From Niastella caeni (GTDB lineage: Bacteria; Bacteroidota; Bacteroidia; Chitinophagales; Chitinophagaceae): 64,000 nucleotides of DNA. Below the pieces are notes generated by a model, which saw only the letters and a program-made list of their open reading frames with translations, was not told where the DNA came from and searched no databases. A program made the position numbers and the translations under genes. This document shows, in pieces, positions 28,201 to 36,602 of the stretch. Every line of letters starts with the position of its first letter. Position 1 is the stretch's first letter. The stretch lies in contig NZ_STFF01000006.1 in the NCBI RefSeq assembly GCF_004834005.1, positions 372,001 to 436,000 of the forward strand, in the 5' to 3' direction.

Positions 28201-28566
28201 GATAACCAGAGCACCGCGGTGTTAAGAAGGTGGCGTAAAGAAGGGGATATAACCGATATTCCACGCGCTATGTACAGAACAGGGTACAACTTTCTGGGGT
28301 CTGACCGTTTTGTAGAAGATGCGTCTTTCCTTCGCTTCCGCTCGCTCACTTTACGCTATACCGTACCAAAAAATATGGTTAACAAAATAAAAATGAAAAA
28401 CCTGAGTGCTTATATCACCGGCGAGAACCTGTATACATGGACGAAGTACACTGGCCAGAACCCGGAAGTAACCATGCGTGGCAGCGACCCATTCAGAGTA
28501 GCTATAGATTACTCGTTTACACCGCCCGCTATGATGTTTACAGTGGGTTTAACCGGTACATTTTAA
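25258..28566 (+). CDS. SusC/RagA-family TonB-linked outer membrane protein
   Basis: A 1102-residue importer. The signal peptide ends STVHAQ near residue 32. A carboxypeptidase-D-like domain covers about 38-120 (IQGKVTDSKKRPLQDVTV). The plug has DQALQGRLPGVDIAAASG, RIRGTSSINSSVDPLIVVDG and AAATAIWGSRAANGVIVIATKRG. The barrel continues to the C-terminus MMFTVGLTGTF. The usual VVVGYG element is replaced here by LSSVIVVSQKKTDNG, an unusual spacer before the plug. The start overlaps the preceding fasciclin stop (TAATG), and alternative ATGs follow at 25267 and 25279. The paired susD starts 19 bases downstream. No enzyme accompanies the pair, so the substrate cannot be inferred. Confidence 0.93.
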   Translation: MKPMISNMKIYITLIITCFCLAGIPWSTVHAQHLSGAKTIQGKVTDSKKRPLQDVTVAETDQDNRTIRAVKTDIDGNFVIKVTNTKHTLTFSNISYTGQELKIGERTVFNVTLELSARDLSSVIVVSQKKTDNGMVPIPEKNLTIAASHISAKEMEEMQAASIDQALQGRLPGVDIAAASGDPGAGLQIRIRGTSSINSSVDPLIVVDGMPYETQIPSDFNFGAADEVGYAQLLNIAPSDIKDITILKDAAATAIWGSRAANGVIVIATKRGSVGRPTITYTFKGSVTKQPEAVPMLSGDQYSTLIPEAYMNGTGTPLSTSTVKEFQYDPNDPYWYYNYSNNTDWIKAITQLGYIQDHNISMNGGGEKARYFASMGYFNQTGTNIGTYLNRINTRINLDYIVSKRIRIKSDLSYSFTDNNRNYGENLRDIAYRKMPNMSIYEYDEFGNNSGNYFSPANNVQGFYQGLNSRNEILGTVNPVAMARNAKNNIITQRVTPHFNLQYDVVKELLMATFDVQFDINNTKNKTFLPQTATGRPWTETSVNRAYDGDVNVFNVQTKTNLVFTPQFKNDKHSLISFLSFLTYDNKSVVQEVMTSNTASSILQDPSVPSRSQNSDSRLKSGVGQTRSIGMLLSGQYSFLDKYIVNVGIRRDGHSRFGANNRYGMFPSASLRWRISDEGFFKKAFRHVDDLSFRASYGHSGNAPRHDYSFFGTYSTFNWSYLGQSGVYPSNMELKDLRWETIIGKNLGINLSMFQRRIALDVEFYHNRTKDMFYNDLMISSFTGYDRVNMNVGTMDNQGFEVGLNTTPLKTTEWQLDVNFNVARNVNMIREISEYYPRDKGDITFNGQYKTYMQVDNPFGSFYGFRYKGVYADKQATIAGDGNGKPIVGPTGQTVYMKFNYPSINYTFQPGDAIYEDINHDGNINYMDIVYLGNSNPKFTGGFGTSVTYKGAWKLTAFFNYRYKYDVINGTKINTTNMYTYDNQSTAVLRRWRKEGDITDIPRAMYRTGYNFLGSDRFVEDASFLRFRSLTLRYTVPKNMVNKIKMKNLSAYITGENLYTWTKYTGQNPEVTMRGSDPFRVAIDYSFTPPAMMFTVGLTGTF

Positions 28567-28585
28567 TATTTCTAACCGCTCATAT

Positions 28586-30079
28586 ATGCTAAAAAAGATA
28601 TCGATATACGTTTTTTGCCTGTTCACGCTTCTAACTGGTGTTTCCTGTAATAAATGGCTCGACCTGCAGCCGCAGGATGGCATTACCAATACCGAGTTCT
28701 GGAAATCAAAAGAACAGGTACAGGCTGCCGTTACAGGCGTTTATGCATCCCTCCTCGCTTCCACCTCAGGCAGGCCGCTTACAGAAACCTTTTTTCTGTG
28801 GGGTGAACTGCGGGCCGATCACCTATCGGCTACGCCCAATGCCTCATTCGATGAGGTAGATGTTATGAACGTGAATATTCTGCCCACCAATTCCATTGCA
28901 AACTGGCGTAACCTGTATCAAACCATCAATTACTGCAATTCAGTTATTGCGTTTGCACCTAAAGTGCTGCAGCTTGACCAAACCTTTACCCAGGACGCCC
29001 TGAACAGAGCGATAGCGGAGGTGAAAACGATAAGGGCGCTGCTCTACTTCTACCTGGTAAGAAGTTTTGGTGAAGTACCACTTAAATTATCGGCTACCGC
29101 CAGCGACCAGGAATTGGAACAATTGCCTAAAAGCTCACAACAGGAAGTATTAAACCAGATCCTCACCGACTTAAGCGAAGCAGAAACCAACACGGTTCTT
29201 ACCTATGGCAATACTGCTGCCGATAAAGGGAGAATAACCCGGTATACAGTATTCGCGCTACAGGCAGATGTATACCTGTGGATGGACAGATATGCAGACT
29301 GTATTGCCGCCTGTGATAAAGTGATTAACTCCGGCAGGTTTGGGTTGGTAGATGAAACAAGTGCAAGCGTTTATTACCGCAACCTGTATGTGAATGGAAA
29401 TTCAAACGAAGGCATTTTTGAAATACAGTTCGATGAGCAGAAGCAAAACACTTTTTACAACTTGTTTTTGGGTAATCGCCGGTTCATGTCGAATCCACTT
29501 GTTATGGAAGACCTGTATATGGTTGACTATGTAAATGCCGACAATAAAGACTTCAGGGGTGATGGCGCTTCTGTTCGTACAACTGATGGCGCCATTTGGA
29601 AATATGTAGGCTGGAATTACACTACAGCCCGCGGTTCCAGCGAATCGTATGCACACTGGATCGTTTACCGATTTGCAGATATCCTGCTGATGAAAGCAGA
29701 AGCATTGAACCAGTTAGATAAAGGCGAGGAAGCGCTGGCCCTGGTACGTATAATCAGGAACCGCGCAAGAGCGCTTATAGAAACCGAACAAAATCCTGAC
29801 CCCAGCGATAAAAGAGCCATTGCAGATTATATACTGGAAGAAAGAGCCCGGGAATTTGCTTATGAGGGAAAACGTTGGTACGACCTGTTACGTAATGCCA
29901 AACGCAACAACTACGAACGCCTCGATATTTTGCTGAACCTGGTTGCCAATACGGTAACTCCCGACAGACAACAATCAGCCATTGCAAAGTTCAAAGACAA
30001 AAACAGTCATTACTTCCCGATATACTTCTATGAACTAACGACTGACAAAAACCTTGAGCAAAACCCGTTCTATAAATAA
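28586..30079 (+). CDS. SusD/RagB-family outer membrane lipoprotein
   Basis: A 497-residue lipoprotein: lipobox TGVSC (Cys21), then NKWLDLQPQDGITNTEFW, the standard SusD N-terminus. Further signs are VKTIRALLYFYLVRSFGEVP and the C-terminal EERAREFAYEGKRWYDLLRNA. It should cap the SusC barrel encoded just upstream and bind its ligand at the cell surface. The stop overlaps the ATG of the following fasciclin gene (TAATG at 30077-30081), so susC, susD and the FAS1 protein are probably made in a coupled way. Confidence 0.93.
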   Translation: MLKKISIYVFCLFTLLTGVSCNKWLDLQPQDGITNTEFWKSKEQVQAAVTGVYASLLASTSGRPLTETFFLWGELRADHLSATPNASFDEVDVMNVNILPTNSIANWRNLYQTINYCNSVIAFAPKVLQLDQTFTQDALNRAIAEVKTIRALLYFYLVRSFGEVPLKLSATASDQELEQLPKSSQQEVLNQILTDLSEAETNTVLTYGNTAADKGRITRYTVFALQADVYLWMDRYADCIAACDKVINSGRFGLVDETSASVYYRNLYVNGNSNEGIFEIQFDEQKQNTFYNLFLGNRRFMSNPLVMEDLYMVDYVNADNKDFRGDGASVRTTDGAIWKYVGWNYTTARGSSESYAHWIVYRFADILLMKAEALNQLDKGEEALALVRIIRNRARALIETEQNPDPSDKRAIADYILEERAREFAYEGKRWYDLLRNAKRNNYERLDILLNLVANTVTPDRQQSAIAKFKDKNSHYFPIYFYELTTDKNLEQNPFYK

Positions 30080-31776
30080 TGCCATTTATGAAAAATAATA
30101 TTAAAGCCAGTTTGCTGATCACCTGCTGTATAATCGTTGCAGCATGGGTCAGCGGCTGCAAAAAAGTTGACATTGTTACAACAACCACTACCGATGTAAA
30201 CATTTATGAATACCTCGTTCAAAACCCCGACAAGTATTCTGACCTGGTAAAGATCGTTGACAAGTCAGGTTATTCAGGATTCCTGAATGCCTACGGGTCG
30301 TATACCATTTTTGCACCAACCAACGATGGCATTAAGCAGTATTTAACCGAAAAGAACCTGGGCTCCGTTGATCAGATCCCGGAAGAGGATGCCAAAAACA
30401 TTGTAAAACTGCACCTGATGAGCGACACGCTTACCAGCAGTTCGTTCAAAGATGGAAAACTGCCTACGGTAACCATGTACGGGCAATACCTGATCACAAG
30501 CGTTAACAACGAAAACGGCGTTTCAAATTACGTTATCAACCGGCGCGCCCTGGTACAGCAGGCGAATGTTAAAACAGGAAATGGCTACCTGCACACTATT
30601 GATCATGTGCTGTTGCCTGCCACCAAAACCATTGCCCAGCTTATCAGCGAAAACAGTAATTATTCTATTTTCAAAGAAGCCCTCGTTGCAACAGGATTTT
30701 ATGATACATTAAATACCATTAATACAGTAGATACCAGCCGGCGGTGGCTCACGGTATTTGCAGAAACCAATCAGGCGCTTGCAGACAGCGGCATTACCAG
30801 TTATAATGCCCTGTATGCGAAATATTGCAAAACCGGCAACCCTAAAAGTGTAACGGACAGCCTGCACATTTATATAGCCTATCACATTGTACCAGACGCC
30901 AAATACCTGGCCGATATTGTTTCTGCCGGTTCTCATATAACCCTCGCTCCTCTTGAAGTACTTGCATCTAAGCTGGATGGGGAAAAAGTACTGCTGAACG
31001 ATATCAACTTTAACGGCGTGCACGAACCCGGTGTTGAAATACAACGCTCTACCAGTGATGTGTCAGCTACCAATGGTGTATTACATATGTCCCTTGCCCA
31101 TTTTAGTCCAAAGGTTCGTTTGCCGGCACCTATTTATTGGGATGTGGCAGATTTCCCCGAAGTAAGAAAGCTGCCGGCTATATTCCGGAAGGGCAATTAC
31201 AGTTTTGCTTATGGTTCAATAAAAGATATCAAATGGGATAAAACGACCAATTTCCTCGATTATGCATACACTACCTCAGGATCTATACCAGTGTATTATA
31301 ACGACTACCTGTCCATCCCCATGGGTAACACTTCCCGTCACTTCTGGATCGACTTTACCTCGCCGATCATTGTAAAAGGCCGGTATAAAGTGTGGATCTG
31401 TTACCGTACGGCAAAATCATCCGGTACCATTGGCCAGCCTGGTGGTTCTAACATGCCTGTTCAGGTTTTCTTTGACGGACAAGCTATGACAAGGACTTTC
31501 AACTTTGTAGAGCGCCGGCCTAATTTGTCGGATGGCGAACTGGAAGCATTGGGCTGGAAAAAATATTCACCAACGACCGAACAACTGGCAGCCGGTAAAT
31601 TCCTGGGCATCATTGATGTGCCTACTACCGACCGCCACGTATTCAGGTTGCAGGCATTACCGGCAGCCGGTACCGGACAACCGAGTAATTTCCTGGATAT
31701 GATCCATATCATTCCTGTAAATAATAACCAGTATTTGCCCCGCTTTGCCCGCGATGGAAGCCTGGTGAATTTCTAA
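30079..31776 (+). CDS. FAS1 lipoprotein with C-terminal beta-sandwich module
   Basis: A 565-residue lipoprotein with lipobox WVSGC (Cys27) followed by KKVDIVTT. Two FAS1 domains are visible: about 40-190 (YTIFAPTNDGIKQYL, later GNGYLHTIDHVLLP) and about 195-350 (WLTVFAETNQALADSG, later NGVLHMSLAHF). The remaining 210 residues are not FAS1. They look like a jelly-roll module (HFWIDFTSPIIVKGRYKVWI, ending FLDMIHIIPVNN), and a closing D-x-I-x-I-x-P motif of this kind is common in carbohydrate-binding modules. The first ATG overlaps the susD stop; an ATG at 30088 is an alternative. A surface binding protein of the SusC/SusD complex is the best inference. Confidence 0.83.
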   Translation: MPFMKNNIKASLLITCCIIVAAWVSGCKKVDIVTTTTTDVNIYEYLVQNPDKYSDLVKIVDKSGYSGFLNAYGSYTIFAPTNDGIKQYLTEKNLGSVDQIPEEDAKNIVKLHLMSDTLTSSSFKDGKLPTVTMYGQYLITSVNNENGVSNYVINRRALVQQANVKTGNGYLHTIDHVLLPATKTIAQLISENSNYSIFKEALVATGFYDTLNTINTVDTSRRWLTVFAETNQALADSGITSYNALYAKYCKTGNPKSVTDSLHIYIAYHIVPDAKYLADIVSAGSHITLAPLEVLASKLDGEKVLLNDINFNGVHEPGVEIQRSTSDVSATNGVLHMSLAHFSPKVRLPAPIYWDVADFPEVRKLPAIFRKGNYSFAYGSIKDIKWDKTTNFLDYAYTTSGSIPVYYNDYLSIPMGNTSRHFWIDFTSPIIVKGRYKVWICYRTAKSSGTIGQPGGSNMPVQVFFDGQAMTRTFNFVERRPNLSDGELEALGWKKYSPTTEQLAAGKFLGIIDVPTTDRHVFRLQALPAAGTGQPSNFLDMIHIIPVNNNQYLPRFARDGSLVNF

Positions 31777-31827
31777 ATGACCCGAAGTGTGCAATAAAAA
31801 GATATCAGTAATACAAACAAACAAGTA

Positions 31828-33357
31828 ATGTATTCAAAGTATAAACAACGCAGAACGCAGAACGCTCAACGCTTAACGCGAAAACTAAAAATTAATGTAT
31901 TTCGCGTTCGGCCTTCGGCGTTCGGCATTTGGCATTTAATAATCCTTCTTTTTGCAGGGAGTTTCAGCATCACTGCCTGTAAAAAGTGGGAAGACCATAA
32001 CAAGGTAAATAACCAGGACCTGACCATTAACCTGCTGCAGGCCCTTGCCACAGATGAAAACTTAAGCACATTCAGTGGGTTCATCACAAAAACCGGATTG
32101 GATACCGTTTTACAGTCGTCAAAAAACTATACGGTATGGGCGCCAAGCAACAGCGCCCTGCAAAACCTCGACCCGGCTATTGTAAATGATCTTACCCAAC
32201 TTACGGCATTTGTAAAAAATCATATTGCCAGCCAGGCTTATTTCACCCGCAGTGCAGCAACGGGTACCAGGATACCGGTACTGAGCGGTAAGTACAATAG
32301 TTTTGAAAAAAGCAAATTTGATGATGCCACTATTACCACCGCCGATCGTTTTGTAAGCAACGGGGTGCTGCATGTAATTGACAAACCCGTACCTGTATTG
32401 CAAAACATTTGGGAATACATCAATAGCACCACTGGTACTTATGAACAGAATGCATTTGTTGTGGCCCAGAACTACATGACCTTTGATCCTTCCCAGGCCA
32501 TCATCGATAGCATCAACGTTGTAACCGGAGATCCCATTTACCGGCCCGGCACCGGAATTGTTTATAGAAACAATTTTAACGACAGGGTGTATGATGTAAA
32601 ACAGGAAGACAAAGTGTTTACTTATTTCATTCTTACCAATAACAGCTTTACTGCAGAATCGGATTCACTGAAGCCTTATTATAAATCAGCTTCTGCAACC
32701 TATACAGATACATTAAGCAAATTCAATACAGTGAAAGACCTGGCAGTGGAAGGGTTGTACCCGGCCAATGCGCTGCCAGCATTTGTATTGTCAAAAAATG
32801 GCACCCCCATTCCGTTAAGCGCTTCTGCGATCGTTGCCACCAAAAAACTCAGCAACGGCATTGCTTATGTAATGAATAACGTAGACGTGCTAACAGCCGA
32901 TAAGTTCAAACAGGTAACCATTGAAGGGGAAAGGCCAAACGGGTTCCAGTCTGACAAATCGGGTAATACCAACTACCGTACACGATATGATACGATCAAC
33001 AAAAGATACTATTGGGACCTTATGGTCACCGGGCATGGGGTAACTGCCTATTATGCTTATTATTCCCTGGGTCAATACCCATCTATGAAATATCGGGTAT
33101 ACGCATTGGGTGTGAACGATTTTCAGGGAACAACATTTAATCAAAGTGTAGTTGTTAAAGCGGTGACAGGCCCTACATCAACAACGCTGGCTACCCTTAC
33201 ACACGCAGTGCCTTTAAGTACTGCTGCGGGGGCCTTCAACGAAAAATTGCTGGGAGAATTCACTTCCACCAGTTATGGTACGCTTGAAATTCAATTAACC
33301 GCTTCAGGAACCAATCCGCTGGTACTGGATTACCTGCGCATTGTTCCAGTACCTTAA
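31828..33357 (+). CDS. FAS1 lipoprotein whose 5' end is a repeat array
   Basis: A 509-residue lipoprotein with two FAS1 domains (about 60-190: YTVWAPSNSALQNL, later NGVLHVIDKPV; about 195-355: FTYFILTNNSFTAES, later NGIAYVMNNVDVL) and a C-terminal beta-sandwich (about 365-509, ending LVLDYLRIVPVP) resembling that of the preceding gene. The signal peptide with lipobox SITAC (Cys51) starts unusually late. Residues 7-18 and about 26-37 are encoded by the two arms of a phased heptad array, giving a basic lead-in (QRRTQNAQRLTRK). There is only one in-frame ATG, 31828, preceded by AAGTA, and no later one before the signal peptide. Either the gene reads through the array or it starts at a non-standard codon. 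Confidence 0.8.
   Translation: MYSKYKQRRTQNAQRLTRKLKINVFRVRPSAFGIWHLIILLFAGSFSITACKKWEDHNKVNNQDLTINLLQALATDENLSTFSGFITKTGLDTVLQSSKNYTVWAPSNSALQNLDPAIVNDLTQLTAFVKNHIASQAYFTRSAATGTRIPVLSGKYNSFEKSKFDDATITTADRFVSNGVLHVIDKPVPVLQNIWEYINSTTGTYEQNAFVVAQNYMTFDPSQAIIDSINVVTGDPIYRPGTGIVYRNNFNDRVYDVKQEDKVFTYFILTNNSFTAESDSLKPYYKSASATYTDTLSKFNTVKDLAVEGLYPANALPAFVLSKNGTPIPLSASAIVATKKLSNGIAYVMNNVDVLTADKFKQVTIEGERPNGFQSDKSGNTNYRTRYDTINKRYYWDLMVTGHGVTAYYAYYSLGQYPSMKYRVYALGVNDFQGTTFNQSVVVKAVTGPTSTTLATLTHAVPLSTAAGAFNEKLLGEFTSTSYGTLEIQLTASGTNPLVLDYLRIVPVP
31847..31938. repeat. Two five-unit heptad arms inside a coding start
   Basis: Five AACGCNN words run in phase from 31847 to 31881. After a 22-base spacer, five words of GCGTTCG / GCATTTG type run from 31904 to 31938. 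The arms are largely reverse complements (AACGC against GCGTT). It has the same architecture as the intergenic arrays elsewhere, but here it is part of the fasciclin reading frame. Confidence 0.7.
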
Positions 33358-33391
33358 AAAATTCTGATTACAGTAATTATATATAACCAAC

Positions 33392-36300
33392 ATGCAGCTA
33401 TTGAAAAAATTAACTGTATTACTTCTGCCGGCTTTGGCGGGATTACATGCAGCAGCACAGCATCAGCCCGGCCAGGAAGATAGTGTTATCGTTATAAAAA
33501 AACACCGGCCAGGCGCTGTTCAAATTACCGGTTTGGTTACAGATGCGGTTACCAAAAAGCCATTGAGCGGTATTCGGGCAACGTATAAAAATTATTCGGC
33601 TGCTATTTCAGACAGTACCGGAACCTTTACCATAGAAGTTCCATCAAAATACGTTTCAGTGATCCTGCAAAGCGAAGGCTATCAAACAAAGGAAATAGCC
33701 TTGCAGGGACGCAATCATATAACAGCCGCCGTCTATGAAAATCCTTATCAGTCGTATTATGATGCAGCGCAGTTACCTTTCAATCAATCAATGAAGAGCC
33801 GTACGCCGTATGCTACTACTTCCGTGCAAACAAATGGAACATGGGACCGGGTAACAGAAACGCCTTCTTCCTGGCTACAGGGAAAAATTGCAGGACTGAA
33901 TGCGACCCGTCGCTCGGGCACGCCCAATATCGGCGCTACTTTATTCCTGCGTGGTACGTCATCTTTATATGCTACCAATGCGCCATTGATCGTAGTAGAC
34001 GGCGTGATCTTCGACAATAATGATTACGGTGGTTCTATCATCAAAAATCATTATACCGATCCGTTATCTACCATCGATGTAAGAGATATTGACAATATCA
34101 CTGTTTTAAAAGACGGGTCATCAATTTATGGAACCAAAGGCGCGAACGGTGTCATTCTCATTACTACTGCACGTGCCCGGGAATTAGGTACAAAAATAGA
34201 TTTTGCCACCTATGCAGGCATTAATATGGCGCCAGCCAATTTACCGGTTATGGAAGCGGCTGATCATCGCATGTACCTGGCCGAAATACTCAAATCAAAA
34301 GGTATGAGTGATGCAGACATTCAAAGCCAGCCTTACATGAACGACGACCCGAACAATCCCTTATATTATCTATACCATAATAATACCAACTGGCAGAACC
34401 TTATTTTCAATAAAAGCACCACCAAAAACATATACTTAAAAGTAACCGGTGGCGATAACATCGCTAAATACGGTCTTTCACTGGGCTATATGGGCAATGA
34501 CGCGGTTATTAAGAATACTGATTTCTCCAGGTTCAATATGCGCTTCAATGGCGACCTGAACCTGGGTAAACGGATGACCGCCACTACCAACCTTAGCTTT
34601 ACCTTCAATCAACAGAATCTCAGGGACCAGGGAATTTCGAACAAAACCAACCCGGTGTTCCTGGCGCTTACCAAATCACCGCTGTTGTATTTCAAGGAAT
34701 TGTCTGACAAAGGCATTGAATCGCCGCTGCTGGCCGACCGGGATACCTTCAACGTTACCAATCCGGTAGCCATCACCGATGCCGCGTTGGGCAGCAATAA
34801 AAGTTATCGCTTCTTAGGATCTGTTGCGTTTAATTATGAGATCACCCCATCGTTGGCATTATCTTCCACGATAGCTGTTACCAGCGATAAGGTGCGGGAA
34901 AACTTCTTCATTCCCCGTAAAGGCGTAACCCCCGATACGTTGGCCAATGATATTGCCTATAGCCGGTCGGGTTCACAGGTTAAAACACTCTTTTCGCTGT
35001 ATAACGATACCCGACTTACTTATAGCAAAACGTTTAAAAACGTACACGAGCTGTCATCCCGCGTGGGCATCCGGTACCTCTCTGGTAAAACCGAGCAGGA
35101 TATTGGACTCGGATTCAACTCAGCTACTGATGAACTGGTAAGTGTGGGCTATGGTGTGAATGCGTTACGCAGAATAGGTGGCGATATGGGAAAGTCGCAC
35201 TGGTTAAGCACTTATTTTAATTCAGATTATAATTATGCCGGCAAATATTTTGTGTCTGTGAATGTGGCCATGGACGGTTCATCCCGTTTTGGAAAAAATA
35301 TTCCGGGCGCACCGGGCCTTAACGGCAATAAATATGCGGTATTGCCTTCCGTAGCCGCTGCCTGGCTGGTATCTTCTGAAAACTTCATGAAAAGCAACTT
35401 CATCGATCTGTTGAAAGTAAGGGCTTCTTATGGCTTATCGGGCAATGATGATATTGGCAATTTCACTGCCCGCCAATACTATGTTTCACAAAACCTGTTA
35501 GGTATGCAGGGGCTTACCCGGGGCGGTACCGGCAACAACCAGTTGCAATGGGAAGCATCTACCCTGCTGAATGGAGGTATAGATGCCGCCATCCTGAACG
35601 AACGGGTCAATTTCAGTGTAGATGTATATCAGCGCAAAACGAATAAAATGATCGTTTATGAACCAGCGCCCGTTGCATCAGGATTTACCTACGCCATTAC
35701 CAACACAGGCGGTATGACCACGAAAGGTATTGAAGCATCACTGGCTGCACGCGTAATCAACAACACCTCCTTCAAATGGGATGTTGAAATGAACATCAGC
35801 AAATACAAATCTACTATCGATAAACTGCCTGTAGAGAACATCATCACTGATTTTGCCGGCGCCTCCTATATTACGCAACCCGGCAGCACACCCAATCTTT
35901 TTTACGGATACAAATCGAACGGTGTATATGTGAGCGATGCTGATGCCGCAGCAGAAGGCTTATCTATTAAAAAAGCAGATGGTACCCTGGTGCCATTCCA
36001 GGGCGGGGACATCAGTTTTACTGATCTTAACGACGATAAGATCATCGACGCCAACGACCGCCAGGTAATTGGTAATCCCAATCCTGATTTTACCGGCGCT
36101 TTCACCAATAGGTTCCAGTATAAAAGGTTTGAACTGGATGTACTGGTAACCTTTGTAAAAGGCAACGACCTGTACAATTATACCCGCAACCAGCTGGAAG
36201 CTGTTTCCAGCACCAATAACCAAACACTGGCGGTGAGAAATCGCTGGAGAACGAACGGACAGGAAACCGCCATTCCAAAAGCAACCTGGGGCGACCCGAT

Positions 36301-36571
36301 GGGCAACAGCCGCTTTTCTGACCGCTGGATAGAAGATGGTTCTTACATGCGTTTAAGAAGTGTGTCGCTGACCTATAATGTTCCCATGAAACCAGGCTTT
36401 TTCAAATATGCCACGGTTTATATTACCGGTAACAACCTGATCACCTTAACAAAGTATAAAGGATACGATCCCGAATTCAGTGCAACAGAAAGCATCTTCG
36501 GGCAGGGGGTAGACAATACGCTGGAACCCCAATTCAGGTCCATATTGCTGGGCGCAAGGATCGGTTTGTAA
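33392..36571 (+). CDS. SusC/RagA-family TonB-linked outer membrane protein
   Basis: A 1059-residue importer, third of its kind in the window. The signal peptide ends GLHAAAQ near residue 23. A carboxypeptidase-D-like domain follows at about 45-115 (ITGLVTDAVTKKPLSGIR), then a plug with SSWLQGKIAGLNATRRSG, LRGTSSLYATNAPLIVVDG and SSIYGTKGANGVILITTARA, and a barrel ending SILLGARIGL. The short segment between regulatory domain and plug lacks the usual VVVGYG element, as in the other SusC of this locus. It starts 34 bases after the fasciclin stop and 22 bases before the next frame, so it belongs to the same plus-strand unit. Ligand unknown. Confidence 0.93.
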   Translation: MQLLKKLTVLLLPALAGLHAAAQHQPGQEDSVIVIKKHRPGAVQITGLVTDAVTKKPLSGIRATYKNYSAAISDSTGTFTIEVPSKYVSVILQSEGYQTKEIALQGRNHITAAVYENPYQSYYDAAQLPFNQSMKSRTPYATTSVQTNGTWDRVTETPSSWLQGKIAGLNATRRSGTPNIGATLFLRGTSSLYATNAPLIVVDGVIFDNNDYGGSIIKNHYTDPLSTIDVRDIDNITVLKDGSSIYGTKGANGVILITTARARELGTKIDFATYAGINMAPANLPVMEAADHRMYLAEILKSKGMSDADIQSQPYMNDDPNNPLYYLYHNNTNWQNLIFNKSTTKNIYLKVTGGDNIAKYGLSLGYMGNDAVIKNTDFSRFNMRFNGDLNLGKRMTATTNLSFTFNQQNLRDQGISNKTNPVFLALTKSPLLYFKELSDKGIESPLLADRDTFNVTNPVAITDAALGSNKSYRFLGSVAFNYEITPSLALSSTIAVTSDKVRENFFIPRKGVTPDTLANDIAYSRSGSQVKTLFSLYNDTRLTYSKTFKNVHELSSRVGIRYLSGKTEQDIGLGFNSATDELVSVGYGVNALRRIGGDMGKSHWLSTYFNSDYNYAGKYFVSVNVAMDGSSRFGKNIPGAPGLNGNKYAVLPSVAAAWLVSSENFMKSNFIDLLKVRASYGLSGNDDIGNFTARQYYVSQNLLGMQGLTRGGTGNNQLQWEASTLLNGGIDAAILNERVNFSVDVYQRKTNKMIVYEPAPVASGFTYAITNTGGMTTKGIEASLAARVINNTSFKWDVEMNISKYKSTIDKLPVENIITDFAGASYITQPGSTPNLFYGYKSNGVYVSDADAAAEGLSIKKADGTLVPFQGGDISFTDLNDDKIIDANDRQVIGNPNPDFTGAFTNRFQYKRFELDVLVTFVKGNDLYNYTRNQLEAVSSTNNQTLAVRNRWRTNGQETAIPKATWGDPMGNSRFSDRWIEDGSYMRLRSVSLTYNVPMKPGFFKYATVYITGNNLITLTKYKGYDPEFSATESIFGQGVDNTLEPQFRSILLGARIGL

Positions 36572-36602
36572 TTACTATTATTAAAAAGTTATTGTGTATA
36601 CT

